Part shown: positions 13,301-23,109 of the stretch, in pieces
How the letters are laid out: every line of letters starts with the position of its first letter
Position numbering within the stretch: the stretch's first letter is position 1
Position numbers and translations under genes: made by a program
Notes under the pieces: generated by a model
Seen by the model: the letters and a program-made list of their open reading frames with translations, nothing else
Database searches by the model: none
What the model was told of the DNA's origin: nothing
Source of the DNA: Elymus sibiricus
Taxonomy: Eukaryota; Streptophyta; Magnoliopsida; Poales; Poaceae
NCBI GenBank assembly: GCA_039707655.1
Contig: CM077668.1
Location: 402,858,130 to 402,922,129 of the forward strand
Direction: 5' to 3'
Length of the DNA: 64,000 nt

Positions 13301-13561
13301 CGGGGCTAGATCGTGGAAATCTAGCCCGTAGAAAAACATAAGGCCCCGAACAAAGGGGTGGAGAGGGAAGCCGAGCCCTCGGATGAAGTGGGGGCTGAAC
13401 CCCACCCGCTCCCCAGGCTTCGGCATGGGGATGACCTAATTCTTCTTCGGTGCTCGGTGCTCGATGGTCGCTGACAGGTAGCCAGCGAGCTTCAGGTCCT
13501 CGATGTCCTTGGTGGTGATGGATGAGGCCTCCCACTTTCCCTTCGATCCAGATCCGGCCAT
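10338..13561 (-). pseudogene. Spliced antisense gene of element A (gypsy-type transposon domain protein)
   Basis: Runs against gag in the 3' half of the element. Six exons are set by GT..AG signals and by comparison with element B: 12692-13561, 12177-12607, 11591-12119, 11309-11423, 10898-11212 and 10338-10877. Exon 1 (290 codons) carries the domain databases call putative gypsy type transposon (FIRGLGFPLHPFVRGLMFFYG; later WPEGTFIDAVKIWQREWFYI). Exon 2 is Lys/Glu-rich with a nuclear-localisation-like cluster KKQKKKKK, exon 3 is Pro/Ser-rich, and exons 4-5 are Ala/Glu-rich coiled coil. Role unknown. Three stops break it: TAG in exon 1 (13436-13438, CAG in B), TAG in exon 2 (12506-12508, AAG in B) and TAG at 10731-10733. 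An intact protein would be about 930 residues. Confidence 0.8.
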
Positions 13562-14121
13562 GGTCGAAGGGCGGAGGTTGCGAACGAAGAGCATAAATCT
13601 ATGGGCGCTGGAGCTCTGGAGGATTTGGGAAGCGGGGAAGAGATGGAAGCGTGAGGTGAAAAGGGGTTATCTTTCCCCCTCTTATAGGCTGTTAAAATAC
13701 CAAGCGTCCCTCTGCCGCGCCGTGAACCTCGCTTCTGCCCGATAAAATCGTGACGTAATGCGCGGTTGGGTTACCCAAAGATCATTGATAGTATCCCGTA
13801 AAGGGCGGGCACGATCGCTATATTGATGGGACGTGCCAATGGAGGCTTGGCCTCGAACCGCGAAACGAGGGCGCACAACGGTTCAATGTTTAAAGACTGG
13901 TTCTGGCGTTCCACTAAAAGTTGTCAGTAAAAAAGATGATGTTCTCACTTGGACGTTTGGTCTTCAAGGTCAAGGGTTATATTAGTAGCTCGGAGCCGGA
14001 CACAAGTCCTTTTATGTAGGAAATTTGCTCAGAGTTCGAAGGAGGAAGGAACTCTCCTTGCAACGCCGATGACAGTGCGGATTCCGGATACATCGTCATT
14101 GAAGGCTAGTTTAGGGGCTAC
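13562..14121 (-). promoter_or_regulatory. Promoter region of the antisense gene, TATA at 13681-13686
   Basis: On the minus strand TATAAG (13686 down to 13681) precedes the antisense ATG by about 120 bases, followed by a CT-rich leader. The same TATA motif at the same distance is kept in element B (59549-59554), which supports a real internal antisense promoter. The rest, up to the 3' LTR, is the 3' untranslated region of gag in the other direction and ends in the degenerate polypurine stretch TTTAGGGGCTAC. Confidence 0.6.
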
Positions 14122-14604
14122 TGAGGGAGTCCTGGACTAGGGGGTCGTCGGGTGTCCGGCCTAATTGTCATGGGCCGGACTGTTGGGCCGCATTGAGAAC
14201 AAAGTAAAAGGTTGCCCCCGTGTCCGGATGGGAGTCTTTATCATCCTAATGTGTGCTCCAAGGCAAGTCTAGGTGTCCAGGCATAGTTATTCCTTTCTCT
14301 GTAACCGACTATGTGTAACGCTAGGGCCCCCCGGTATGTATATAAACCGGAGGGTTTAGTCCGTACAGGATAACAGAACAACAATAGGCATACCTCTTTA
14401 GGGTTTAGCTACACGATCTCGAGGTTGATCAACTCTTGAATCATCGCCTAAATCGAATATAATCAAGCAGGACATAGGGTTTTACCTCCATTAAGAGGGC
14501 CCGAACCTGGGTAAATATTGTGTCCCTTGTCTCCTGTTACCCATTGATACTAGACTCACAGCTCGGGACCCCCTACCCGAGATCCGCCGGTTTTGACACC
14601 GACA
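14122..14604 (+). repeat. 3' LTR of element A
   Basis: 483 bp, same ends as the 5' LTR, TATA box TATATAAA at 14339-14346, followed by the duplication GTGGC at 14605-14609. Confidence 0.9.
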
Positions 14605-14609
14605 GTGGC

Positions 14610-15023
14610 CACCCTGTAGATCCGTCCCAGTGGCGTACAAGCATTTCGAAACTAAATTAGGACCATTTCGCTGATCAATTAAACGACTCTGTTTTAATAA
14701 TATCAGCATCATATCAGATTCGTATTTGAACAACTAAGGTTGTTTAGCTTGATGGGTTGAGCAGTGCTATTATGACAAGAAGCACGTAGGCTGATCGTAT
14801 AGCGATCATAAAAGGGGGGAAACCCTAAGCATGATCAATTGAACCCTATTATGGCTGTGCCATGGCACATTTGAAGCTGCAAACCGGAGAAAGGCTACTT
14901 AGCAACCATTCTTTGCTTAAATCTAAGAACTAAGATTCTAAGAGATGAAAAGAAAGTATAGTAACCAAGTTACGATCTATTTTCTGGTTGAGATCAAAAA
15001 GCTGAGCAGATATGAAGTAGTAC
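14610..15023. other. Intron/flank between element A and a first-exon candidate
   Basis: No coding frame. It includes the copy (about 14690-14800) of the stretch at 2580-2720. Confidence 0.35.
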
Positions 15024-15285
15024 CTCCTCTCTTGCGACGCCGTTTAGGCATCGGGGGTGCGATGGCTATCGGTGGCGTAGAAGCAGATCTGCGACGGTAG
15101 ACGGGGGCATCGGGGGATAAGTCCCGTTGCGGTGGACGAGAAGGTCGTCGGAGCGGCGCTGGCAAGGTGGACGACGGCGCCGATGAAGCGAGAGGATGCA
15201 ACGCAAGGCTCCTGGTCCGTCGCCGTGGATGAGAAACGACCATATCTAGCAGTGGATGACGCGGTCTTGGTAGGCGCTTCGGCAT
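15024..15285 (-). CDS. Candidate first exon, Pro/Arg-rich
   Basis: GC-rich minus-strand exon from ATG 15285-15283 to a donor GAG|GTACTA at 15024/15023. It encodes a short low-complexity Pro/Arg/Ser-rich leader ending in the basic cluster MPKRRRKRGG, a typical nuclear-localisation-like start in grass genes of this kind. It could be the 5' exon of the gene at 325-2390, with element A sitting in the first intron, or of a separate truncated duplicate, since a second first-exon candidate lies at 3290-3633. Downstream exons between 14605 and 15023 were not found. Confidence 0.4.
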
Positions 15286-15339
15286 GGTGGAGGACGGCGG
15301 CGATGGATGGGGTGGCGGATGGAGGAGGGTGGTGTGGGG

Positions 15340-15850
15340 ATGGTGTTCTGGCGCCGACAGTGTATGAATGGGAAAATGGAGGGAGAGGTACACGGAACCA
15401 TGTCTTTGGAACGCGCTTGTCTGAAATATGGGAAAGTTACGAAGTTAGCCCCCGTTTAAAATTTGGACGTCTCGTTGGTTGGGGATAGGATAGTAAACTC
15501 GCATCTCCCCAATATTTGCCGAGAGCGATTTTGGGCGAGGAGAGGGTGTTTTGGCGCCCACGGTTGGGCGAGGAGAGGGTGTATGAATGGGGCTGGCAGG
15601 TAGGGCGGTTGTGTCACGTATGAGTGAAGTTACAAACCTACCCCTATTTATAATATTTGCGTCCATCAATTTCGGCCGAGGAGAGTTTGTTTTGTCGCCC
15701 ACCGTGTATGAATGGGGAAATGGAGGGAGAGACACAGGTCTTTCGGACGACCTTGAATCAAATATGTTTTGCCGCCCACGTTTGGCGCCCACCATGTCTG
15801 AATGGGGTGAGAGGCGGTCGTGTCACGTCTGACTGAAGATACTAACCTAC
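15340..15850. repeat. Degenerate tandem repeats in a promoter region
   Basis: The motif TATGAATGGGG (or TCTGAATGGGG) recurs near 15362, 15581, 15706 and 15797, with GGCGAGGAGAG and GGCGCCCAC between them. Spacing is irregular (about 90-220 bases). The array lies directly upstream of the minus-strand exon at 15024-15285, so it may hold its promoter. Confidence 0.5.
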
Positions 15851-16749
15851 TCCTATTAAGAGCAGTAGAAATTGGGCTGCTGGGTTGTCCGTGTAAGGGG
15901 TAGACAGTAATTTCCATCTCGCAAACACTGGTTTCGGACAGCCGACGTGGGAGTGGATGTTTTGCCGCTTTTTTCAAATTTTGGTACAACAAGAATTCAC
16001 GTTTACCCTGGCAACTAAATTCGAATCCATTTTGTATTCTTATATGAATCTTTATTAATCATTCTATGTTTTTTTTATATATCTTCAAAAGCACAACAAA
16101 GATGTATTCCACTATGATATATGAATATGATTTACAAATGTCGATACTCGAATCCAGAAGGTAGAATCCAGTTTAAGGTGAATTCGAATATTTCAAGCCA
16201 CTTTATGTCCAACTCAAGTGTAACATGTATATATGACACACGCAGCATATAGTGTACTCCCATTTAGATATGTACACAAGCGATGTCTGAAGATTTAAAA
16301 TAATGAGTCAATCAACCAATTATATAGAAAACTAACAGACATATAAACACTTATAGAGTACATGGATCAATAATATCAACTAACATACATAAGCCAGCTG
16401 CTGTACTTTTTTTGCTAGAAGAGCATCATTTTTTTAGCAAAGCTAGTACAGCATCTTGGCCCTTTCAGATGCGTGCCACTTAAGGACCATCTATACTACA
16501 ATTACTGCTGAATGCACATTCAGCCCGATAGGCATATTTGTAGGTCTGGCTAGCAAACAAAATGAAATATCTTTGCCTCGACAAAAAAAATGAAATGTCT
16601 CACAGTCTTACCAATTAATACAGACTCTTGCTCAAAAAAAATACAGACCAAAAAACAAAAAAGAATTATTACATGATCTCTAAAACAAATGGTTCAATCG
16701 AATACATTAACAAACAACACAAAGGTTATTCAACGATGGAAAAAACATT
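15851..16749. other. AT-rich intergenic sequence
   Basis: No coding frame, element end or array recognised. Confidence 0.4.
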
Positions 16750-17067
16750 TCACCCATGATTTACCAAGTGGGATTTTAATTTCCTTTTTTCTAGCAGAAC
16801 CTTAACAATGCGGTCAGTCTCAGCTTGCTTCGTTTTGAAATCCACGAAATATTTAATGGTTGTCTTGAGTACTGCTTGTGATTGTGTTGTTTGCTTCCTC
16901 AACATGTCAACTTCATCTCGAAGTGCAGAAGCAGACTCTCTTTCTACCAATAATTTAGACTCTAGAGCATCAGCAGTTGGCAATTCATGATGCATGGTTG
17001 GTCCGGTGCCACTGCTCTGGGATGAAATGATGTCCATGGGGACCTCGCTCTTTGATCTTGGGCTAAC

Positions 17068-17631
17068 CTATTTTGCCATTACAGTTCCGATTGGATTCGG
17101 AAAAGTTGAAGTTAGCAAAACATCTCAATTGCGAGTTAGAACAGCAATCCCGTTAAACAAACAAGGAATTAAAGAGTTTCAATTGGATGCTGAAAAGTAT
17201 AAGTTATTAACATCATTGCAACCGGTTGCAGCAGCAAAGCAGTTAAACAAACAAGTTTTGCAAAAGGCACCTGTTGTGGCATTGGACTTTCTCTTGGATC
17301 CTGAAAAGTTGAGTAGTCAGTAACTTGATAAGAGCAACCGGTTGCAGCAGCAAAGCAGTTAAACAAACAATTTTTGCAAAAGGCACCTGTGGTGGCATTG
17401 GAGTTTCTCTTGGATCCTGAAAAGTTTAGTTAGTAACTTGATTAGAGCAACAAGTTACAGCAGCAATCCTGTTACACAGATAAATTTCTGAAAATGTACT
17501 TGCTGTTCAATTGGATCCTGAAAAGTTGAAGTTGGTAACATGATTACAGCAACAAGTTACAGCAGCAAACCAGATAAACAAGGAAGTTTTTCAAAACATA
17601 CCTGTTGAGCCATCGGAGTTTCAGTTGGATC
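17068..17631 (-). repeat. Tandem mini-exon array, six copies
   Basis: A unit of about 92-116 bases repeats six times. On the minus strand each carries TTTTCAG|GATCCAA.. and a mini-exon: 17602-17631 (DPTETPMAQQ, donor GTATGT), 17500-17517 (shortened, DPIEQQ, donor GTACAT), 17387-17416 (DPRETPMPPQ), 17271-17300 (DPRESPMPQQ), 17160-17189 (degenerate, stop) and 17068-17097 (acceptor lost, runs into the last exon). Introns between them share AACCGGTTGCAGCAGCAAAG-like sequence. Four units keep AG and GT, in frame with each other. Confidence 0.75.
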
Positions 17632-17639
17632 CTGCGAAC

Positions 17640-17850
17640 TTGAATGTTAGCAATCATAAATAAAGTGTTGCAAGAGCCATAAGAAACTAACATCAAACTA
17701 GTAAAGCTAACCAGTTTTGGCAACGTATTTAATTACACATGAACTAGTAAAACTAACAAGTTCTTGGCAACATATTAAAGTAACAAGTCGGTACCGTTTA
17801 CCAGCAACACAGACATCTGTAAATTTCTTTGTAGTAAGCAAAATGATTCT

Positions 17851-17935
<85 letters not shown>

Positions 17936-18332
17936 GTATATATATATATAAGTTAAAAAGATGTTGTCCCTCATATAAACATGACAGTTGTCTGTCGATG
18001 AACATGCAAACATTACTAGTCCTACAAGTCATAACAGCAAACCATTTAAACAAACAGGGTATCAGAAGGTAAATTACACATGAATTTTGTTGCACCCTAG
18101 AAGTAGATATGACCAGCTATCTACGTGCTTAAGTAGCTATTTAAGTTCAGGCAAACAGGTAATTCTATAAACAGTAAGTATCAAACACATAGATAGGCGC
18201 AGTCTATAATAGGATTAACAGGCTATAGCATTATGTATTCAGTAGCAAACTAAATTAAGCCAAGCAAGGTAATTGAACAATTTTGTAATCAGTGGCTAAC
18301 TAAAATTCCAATAAGCAGGTAACTGAACTTAC
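17640..18332. repeat. Intronic stretch with AC/AT microsatellite
   Basis: Contains (CA)n at about 17852-17886 followed by (TA)n to about 17950. The long frames here are simple-repeat translations. The remainder is AT-rich intron-like sequence between the mini-exon array and the exon at 18333-18446. Confidence 0.85.
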
Positions 18333-19111
18333 GCTAGCTCTTTGTACAGGCACGCTGCAACTTCTTTTTCGCTTACAAGGTTCTACGAAGGAGTCCATGG
18401 CATCAATTGCTTGGATACGCAGTCCCAATACTTCTTTCTTCCCACACTGCATTGGTAAGTCGAATGGTTAATCTGATAAGATGGTGCGTCCTTGATATGT
18501 TATATGACGACGGGTTGTCAGACTAGTTGTAGCAACACACATCACACTGGCTTTACTGTATATTTCATGCGATTACATTTGGCATATCAAGATCTAAGCA
18601 ATCTACAATAGGATGAAAAGACTGGCATCCTTCTCATTATTGGCCAACTCAGTTCATAGAAACAAGCAATTCAACCATTCTGTGGGTAAATCGAAAGCGC
18701 CACTGGAATATTTTTCACTACCCCAATCATACACGCAAAATTAAAGGGACGGCGCCACCGTAGGGGCTGGTATGGGTGGCCGCCTCGGGTGGCTGGAAAG
18801 TGCGGACCTAGTTTGAGTCGTCCAGGTTGGCCCAGGCTAGTTTTGTTCGTCCCAGCGCACGAGCAGGCAATGTAAAAAATGAAGAAAAATGTTTCAATTT
18901 GGATGGGCCAATAACGTAAGTGCAAGGCAGGCCCAATAGCAGGCTCGCGGCCCAAACGAGCGCCTCCCATATCGATCGACAGCAGGAAAAATCCCCAATC
19001 CGTTCGCTCCAGCCTCCAGTCTGGTTCGCTCCTAACCTAGCCACCACTGGACAGACCGACAGAGCTCTTTCTCGCGCCCTCATTGGATGCCGGTCGCCGG
19101 GCTTCAAGCGA

Positions 19112-19607
19112 ATGGAAGGACAAGAAGATGAAGATCCAACCTTGGGTGTAGCCTGCGTGGGAGGTAGCGGCGGCAGCACAGGCATGGCATCGAGCATGCG
19201 CAAATGGACAGTTGCAGCTTGCATGAGCAGCATGCGCAACGAGCAGGTACATCACATCCCTGATTATATCTAATTCAACTGTTCAATTTCTTGCCAATAG
19301 TTAAACCTGATGGTGTTGTAAAACTGCTTGAATGTAGGGAATCTATAAGAAAATGAAACCAATTTATGCTTACTTTATAACTCCCCCAATCATTACTGAA
19401 CTGACTAAACCTGATATCTCTAATCAAGTTTCTGGTGCAAACATACAAGCTCATGTTGTTCTTGAGCCTGAAGTGTCTAATGAACAGACTGCTAATGAAG
19501 GATTTGATGCAAACATTTTACATGCTCCTGGTGATGAACATATAGTGTCTAATGAGGGATCTAATGCAAGCACTTTGCAAGCTCCCATCGAAGGATTTAG
19601 TGTCTAA
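19112..19607 (+). CDS. Possible two-exon small gene, unknown function
   Basis: Plus-strand model: exon 1 from ATG 19112 to 19246 (donor CAG|GTACAT), exon 2 from about 19339 (acceptor TGTAG|GGAATC) to TAA 19607. The exons join in phase 0 to give about 135 residues, the second half acidic with two related segments (EVSNEQTANEGFDANI and HIVSNEGSNASTL). It ends just before a GA microsatellite. Another open stretch with a basic HGLRKRRGHLPQRPR run follows at about 19640-19734 and could be a further exon. I do not recognise a family. It lies between the two paralogous minus-strand exons, so it may be an insertion or a chance frame. Confidence 0.35.
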
Positions 19608-19619
19608 TGATGATCTGCT

Positions 19620-20164
19620 ATGTTGAGAGAGAGAGAGAGATATTTGCAGGAATTGATGACAAGCAAATTATAGTACATTTTCATGGCTTGAGGAAACGTC
19701 GAGGCCATCTACCACAACGTCCCCGTATCATGACAACCTAGCATAAATACTTTTCTTATCTATTGTTTCAAACTGTTGACATACTTGTGCAAGATAGATA
19801 TATTGATATGCAGTTTGCGCACTGGTTATAGGTGCAATTAGACTTGGATATTTTTGGCCAGAGAACGAATAATTCAAGCAGGAACAGTCCATTTAGTAGT
19901 ACTTGTCCACCATGTTGTATTTTGTGTTTTTTGGTGTTTACATCATCTAGTTGTTTATAATCTGGAGCATCTTTGGATCATTTGCTGGTTTTCAAAGTGC
20001 ATGTAGCTTCACATTTCTCAAGTTATGTTGATTTGCGGAGTGCAAGTGCGTTCGTATTCTTTAAGTTAAATTTTCACCCCTGGTAACTTGAATTCGTGGA
20101 TCCGCAACTGCACACAAATCACACACGCAGGCCAGTACGAATTAAATGAAATGCAGGGACTTAC
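19620..20164. other. Intergenic/intron sequence with GA microsatellite
   Basis: A short GA run at about 19625-19640, then AT-rich sequence without a supported gene apart from the possible extra exon noted for the model at 19112. Confidence 0.35.
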
Positions 20165-21240
20165 GCTAACTCGTTGTACAGGCTCATTGCAGCTCTGCTT
20201 GCGCTTGGGATGTTCCATGTACAAGTCCATGTTACCACGTGCTTGGATGTGCAGGCCCTGTGCTCCTTCCATCCCCCTCTGCATTTTTGGCACGGCGAAT
20301 GGTAGATCAAATGAGAGGAATCGACCTTGCTATTGTAGCGGAGGACATGTACTTACAAGGTTATACCGGCGTGCAGGATGAGTACCAGATCCCGTAGCGC
20401 CATCATGCTTCGCTAAAAAATGTTTTGCTTGTTTCAGATGATATCTCCTGAAGAAATAAGAGTTAAAGTCAGAGTTGCATAGGCGTGTCAGCTAAGAGAG
20501 CAGTAAAAGGATATCAAAACATCATCGGAACAGTGCACATGGGAGTGATATGTGGATACCTAGTTCAGGCCGGCATTTGGGCATGCTCGCCTAGACTGCG
20601 GGTCACTTCAGAGCCGTTGAGGGTGATGCGCTGGCGTTGGCTGGCCGCGTATGGATGCAGATCTTGAGCGGCAGCGGAGCACTACGATGCGGTGGACGAG
20701 GCCGTTGATGAAGCACCAACGGCCTCGAGGGGGGGGGGTGGAGGTGCGACGATGTGCTCGGTGAAGTAGCCCCAGTGAGGTGGGTGATGGCTTTGGTGAA
20801 GCACACCTGATGCGGTGGAAGTCGGCGTCTATGAGGCACGTTTGCTGCGGCGGCCGACGTTGTCGGTGGACCACCCGGTGCGGTGGACGGGGGCGTAGAT
20901 GAGGTAGCTCCAGTGCGGTGGGGAAGTGCGACTGTCGTCTTCGTCGTCGTCGTTGTCCGGTACAGAGGTGGGGAAAGAGACGGGGCGATTTGAATTTTGC
21001 TTGGGTTGGAGGTGAATTATGGATTTGAGCGCTCTGGGCGTGGAAGGGGACGGGGGAGAAGGGAGATTTTGCAGGGCTGGAATTGGGGCCGCCAGATATT
21101 TCAATCTGAAACATGGAAGCGTGAAGTTTTTTGGTCGTCGTTCTTTTTTTTGGGGGGGAGGGGGGTGCTAGCGCCCGTACGACACACACGACCTCCACGA
21201 CACGACCCTGGTCTGCCTGGTGCGACATTTGAGAATGCAA

Positions 21241-22165
21241 ATGAATCTTCTTTCATTGGCAAACAAATCTGTACGTATTACCATGCCCGTGTTTTCCTTG
21301 CAAATAATTAGTCCTTCGAAACGAGATACTATGAATTAATTAATGAGGAGTTCTTTGAATTAGAGTGTGTTTGTCACATAGCGATCTCCGATTACAACGT
21401 GGATTTTGCATTTCACGGTATCCACGCTACTTTTTAATACAAATTCATATGTATAAGATGAAGACTATGGTAGTGAGAAAACTTTGGATGGATTCAAGCA
21501 TATGACCACACACATACAAAATACCACAACAATCAAGTCAATATTAGTGCATCAACTTTCCCAAACCTAGTATGGCACGAATTCGAAAAAATTACGGAAG
21601 CCATATGCACGGTGCTCAATTCAAATCTTACAATGTACACTAAATTGAAACGTCACTATTAAGGCTAGTAGTATCTACATTCACGTGTTGTTTTAGCCCC
21701 CCCCCCTCGGCACACACGCTACATACTTCCTCTATCGATCAATCTTCCTCTCCTAACCACCTTACAAAGCTATTGGTTTCCGTCACATGCTCGTTCTTTC
21801 TCTCCATGTTTCGATCTCTAACTCTCTCAAATACACAACCTCCTTTCCCCACTCTGTCAACAAATGTATATCTCACACACCCGCCATTGCACTCCATGCC
21901 GAGCTCTATCTCTCTCCCTCCCACCCTTTCTCGCTAGATACATGCATTGCCGATCTAGACCCCCCCTCTCATGCGCACGCATGCACATTGTCTATCTAGG
22001 TCACAATCTCCAGACCGTCTCACTCTTTCGTCCGCACGGAGGCCCACACTCGCTCAAGCTCTCTCTCTCTCTCTCTCTCTTTCTCTCTTTATCTATGTCT
22101 CGATTAACCTTGCTTTCTCTCACACACAAATGATATATCTCCCTTTTCGGGCCTCGATCGACACG
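21241..22165. repeat. Upstream DNA duplicated elsewhere, with CT tract
   Basis: AT-rich DNA, then CT-rich DNA with a (CT)n run near 22060-22090. The stretch from about 21030 to 22165, continuing at 53275 after the CACTA, is a diverged match to about 56730-58560. The last 180 bases form the first unit of a tandem repeat whose other units lie at 53290-53860. It ends at the target duplication ACG (22163-22165) of the outer CACTA. Confidence 0.55.
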
Positions 22166-22171
22166 CGCTAC

Positions 22172-22700
22172 AGGAATCAGAGGATTTGCTGTCTGCCATA
22201 GCAGACGACAAAGGACCATAAAGCTGACGGCAAAGGTCTTTGCCGTCAGCCACAGACGGCAAAATAGTCCGGCACTGTAAGTTGCGGCAAAGAGCTTCTT
22301 TGCCGTCTGCTTTCCCACAGCGGACGGCAAAGACCTTTGCCGTCAGCTTTCCAGCACAAGTAGACGGCAAAGAAGGTTGACGGCAAAAAAGAGACGTTAG
22401 CCACGTTAGGTGGCTAACGGGAGGCTTTGCCGTCTGCCAGCAGACGGCAAACATGCCCTACCCTTTGCCGTCTGCTATCTGACGTCAGCAGACGCGTCAT
22501 GCCCTCCCATTCTTTGCCGTCTGCCACGGACGGCAAACCGCCCCAGCCTTTGCCGTCTGCCACAGACGGCAAAGTGACCAAATGGGTCAGCTCCCAGGTT
22601 GCACAAGTTGCTGTCACGTGGCCTCTTTGCCGTCTGTGGCAGACGGCAAAGAGCCCTTTGCCGTCGGTGGCAGATGGCAAAGAGCCTGCATTGCCTCTTT
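22172..22700. repeat. Left subterminal repeats of the outer CACTA
   Basis: About ten copies of TTTGCCGTCTG or its reverse complement, often paired as palindromes such as TTTGCCGTCTGCCACAGACG followed by GCAAAG. Such subterminal motifs bind the TNPA-type protein in CACTA elements. A matching set lies at 52945-53260. Confidence 0.85.
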
Positions 22701-22737
22701 TTTTCTGTTTTTTCTTATAGCCAAGCATTTTCACAGC

Positions 22738-22739
22738 AA

Positions 22740-22796
<57 letters not shown>

Positions 22797-23064
22797 CACA
22801 GGGCAATTTCGCAGCAAACATATGAGATATCCAACACATATAAGTTTCATCATACATGCATAGTTCCATCCAACCATACATAGCAAGTTCCACATACAGG
22901 CATCCAACCATATATTTTACAATAGTTTCATCCAACCATACATGCATAGTTCATCGATACAAAAGAAAAATAGAAAGGGAAAACAAGCACTCCATCAATG
23001 CAAGCTTCCGTGAAGTGAATGAAATCTGCAAAATGGGAAATAAGAAAGTTAGAAGAAGAAGACT

Positions 23065-23095
<31 letters not shown>

Positions 23096-23100
23096 TATGA
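22738..23100. repeat. (TA)n and (GAA)n microsatellites in the outer CACTA
   Basis: A (TA)n run at about 22741-22795 and a (GAA)n run at about 23058-23092. CATCCAACCATA-type short repeats lie between them. No gene. Confidence 0.85.
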
Positions 23101-23109
23101 CATTTATGA

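Larger units (their letters stand above)
3634..14604 (+). mobile_element. Gypsy LTR retrotransposon A (Fatima-like), non-autonomous, complete ends
   Basis: Both LTRs start TGAGGGAGTCC and end ACACCGACA, and the element is flanked by a perfect 5-bp duplication GTGGC (3629-3633 and 14605-14609). Plus-strand gag-protease occupies about 4165-9000; no reverse transcriptase, RNase H or integrase frame follows. The space from 10338 to 13561 instead holds a spliced gene on the opposite strand. The two LTRs differ at roughly thirty positions by eye, so the insertion is old. A solo LTR of another family interrupts gag. The name Fatima-like rests on recalled LTR sequence. Mobilisation would need enzymes from an autonomous relative. 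Confidence 0.9.
16750..21240 (-). pseudogene. Second multi-exon minus-strand gene, probably decayed
   Basis: Function not recognised. Supported pieces: a GC-rich 5' block (about 20600-21240); an exon at 20357-20412 (acceptor TTTTAG, donor GTAAGT) reading HDGATGSGTHPARRYNL; an exon at 20165-20278 and its paralogue at 18333-18446, both 114 bases with donor GTAAGT; a row of 30-base mini-exons (17068-17631); and a last exon ending at 16750 with a heptad-like coiled coil (ALRDEVDMLRKQ to VLLEKRKL). In the copy fused to the last exon the mini-exon ends in TAG where CAG is expected, so the present gene is probably broken. Its architecture (basic leader, short basic exons, C-terminal coiled coil) resembles the gene at 325-2390 and suggests a local family. 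Confidence 0.45.

Noticed and set aside
13682..13876. Frame starting MRPRFAVRGQASIG, similar at 59361-59543
   Set aside because: It lies upstream of the antisense TATA box and its 3' part diverges between copies; shared nucleotide ancestry explains it.
17717..18095. His/Thr and Tyr/Ile frames on both strands
   Set aside because: Translations of the CA/TA microsatellite.
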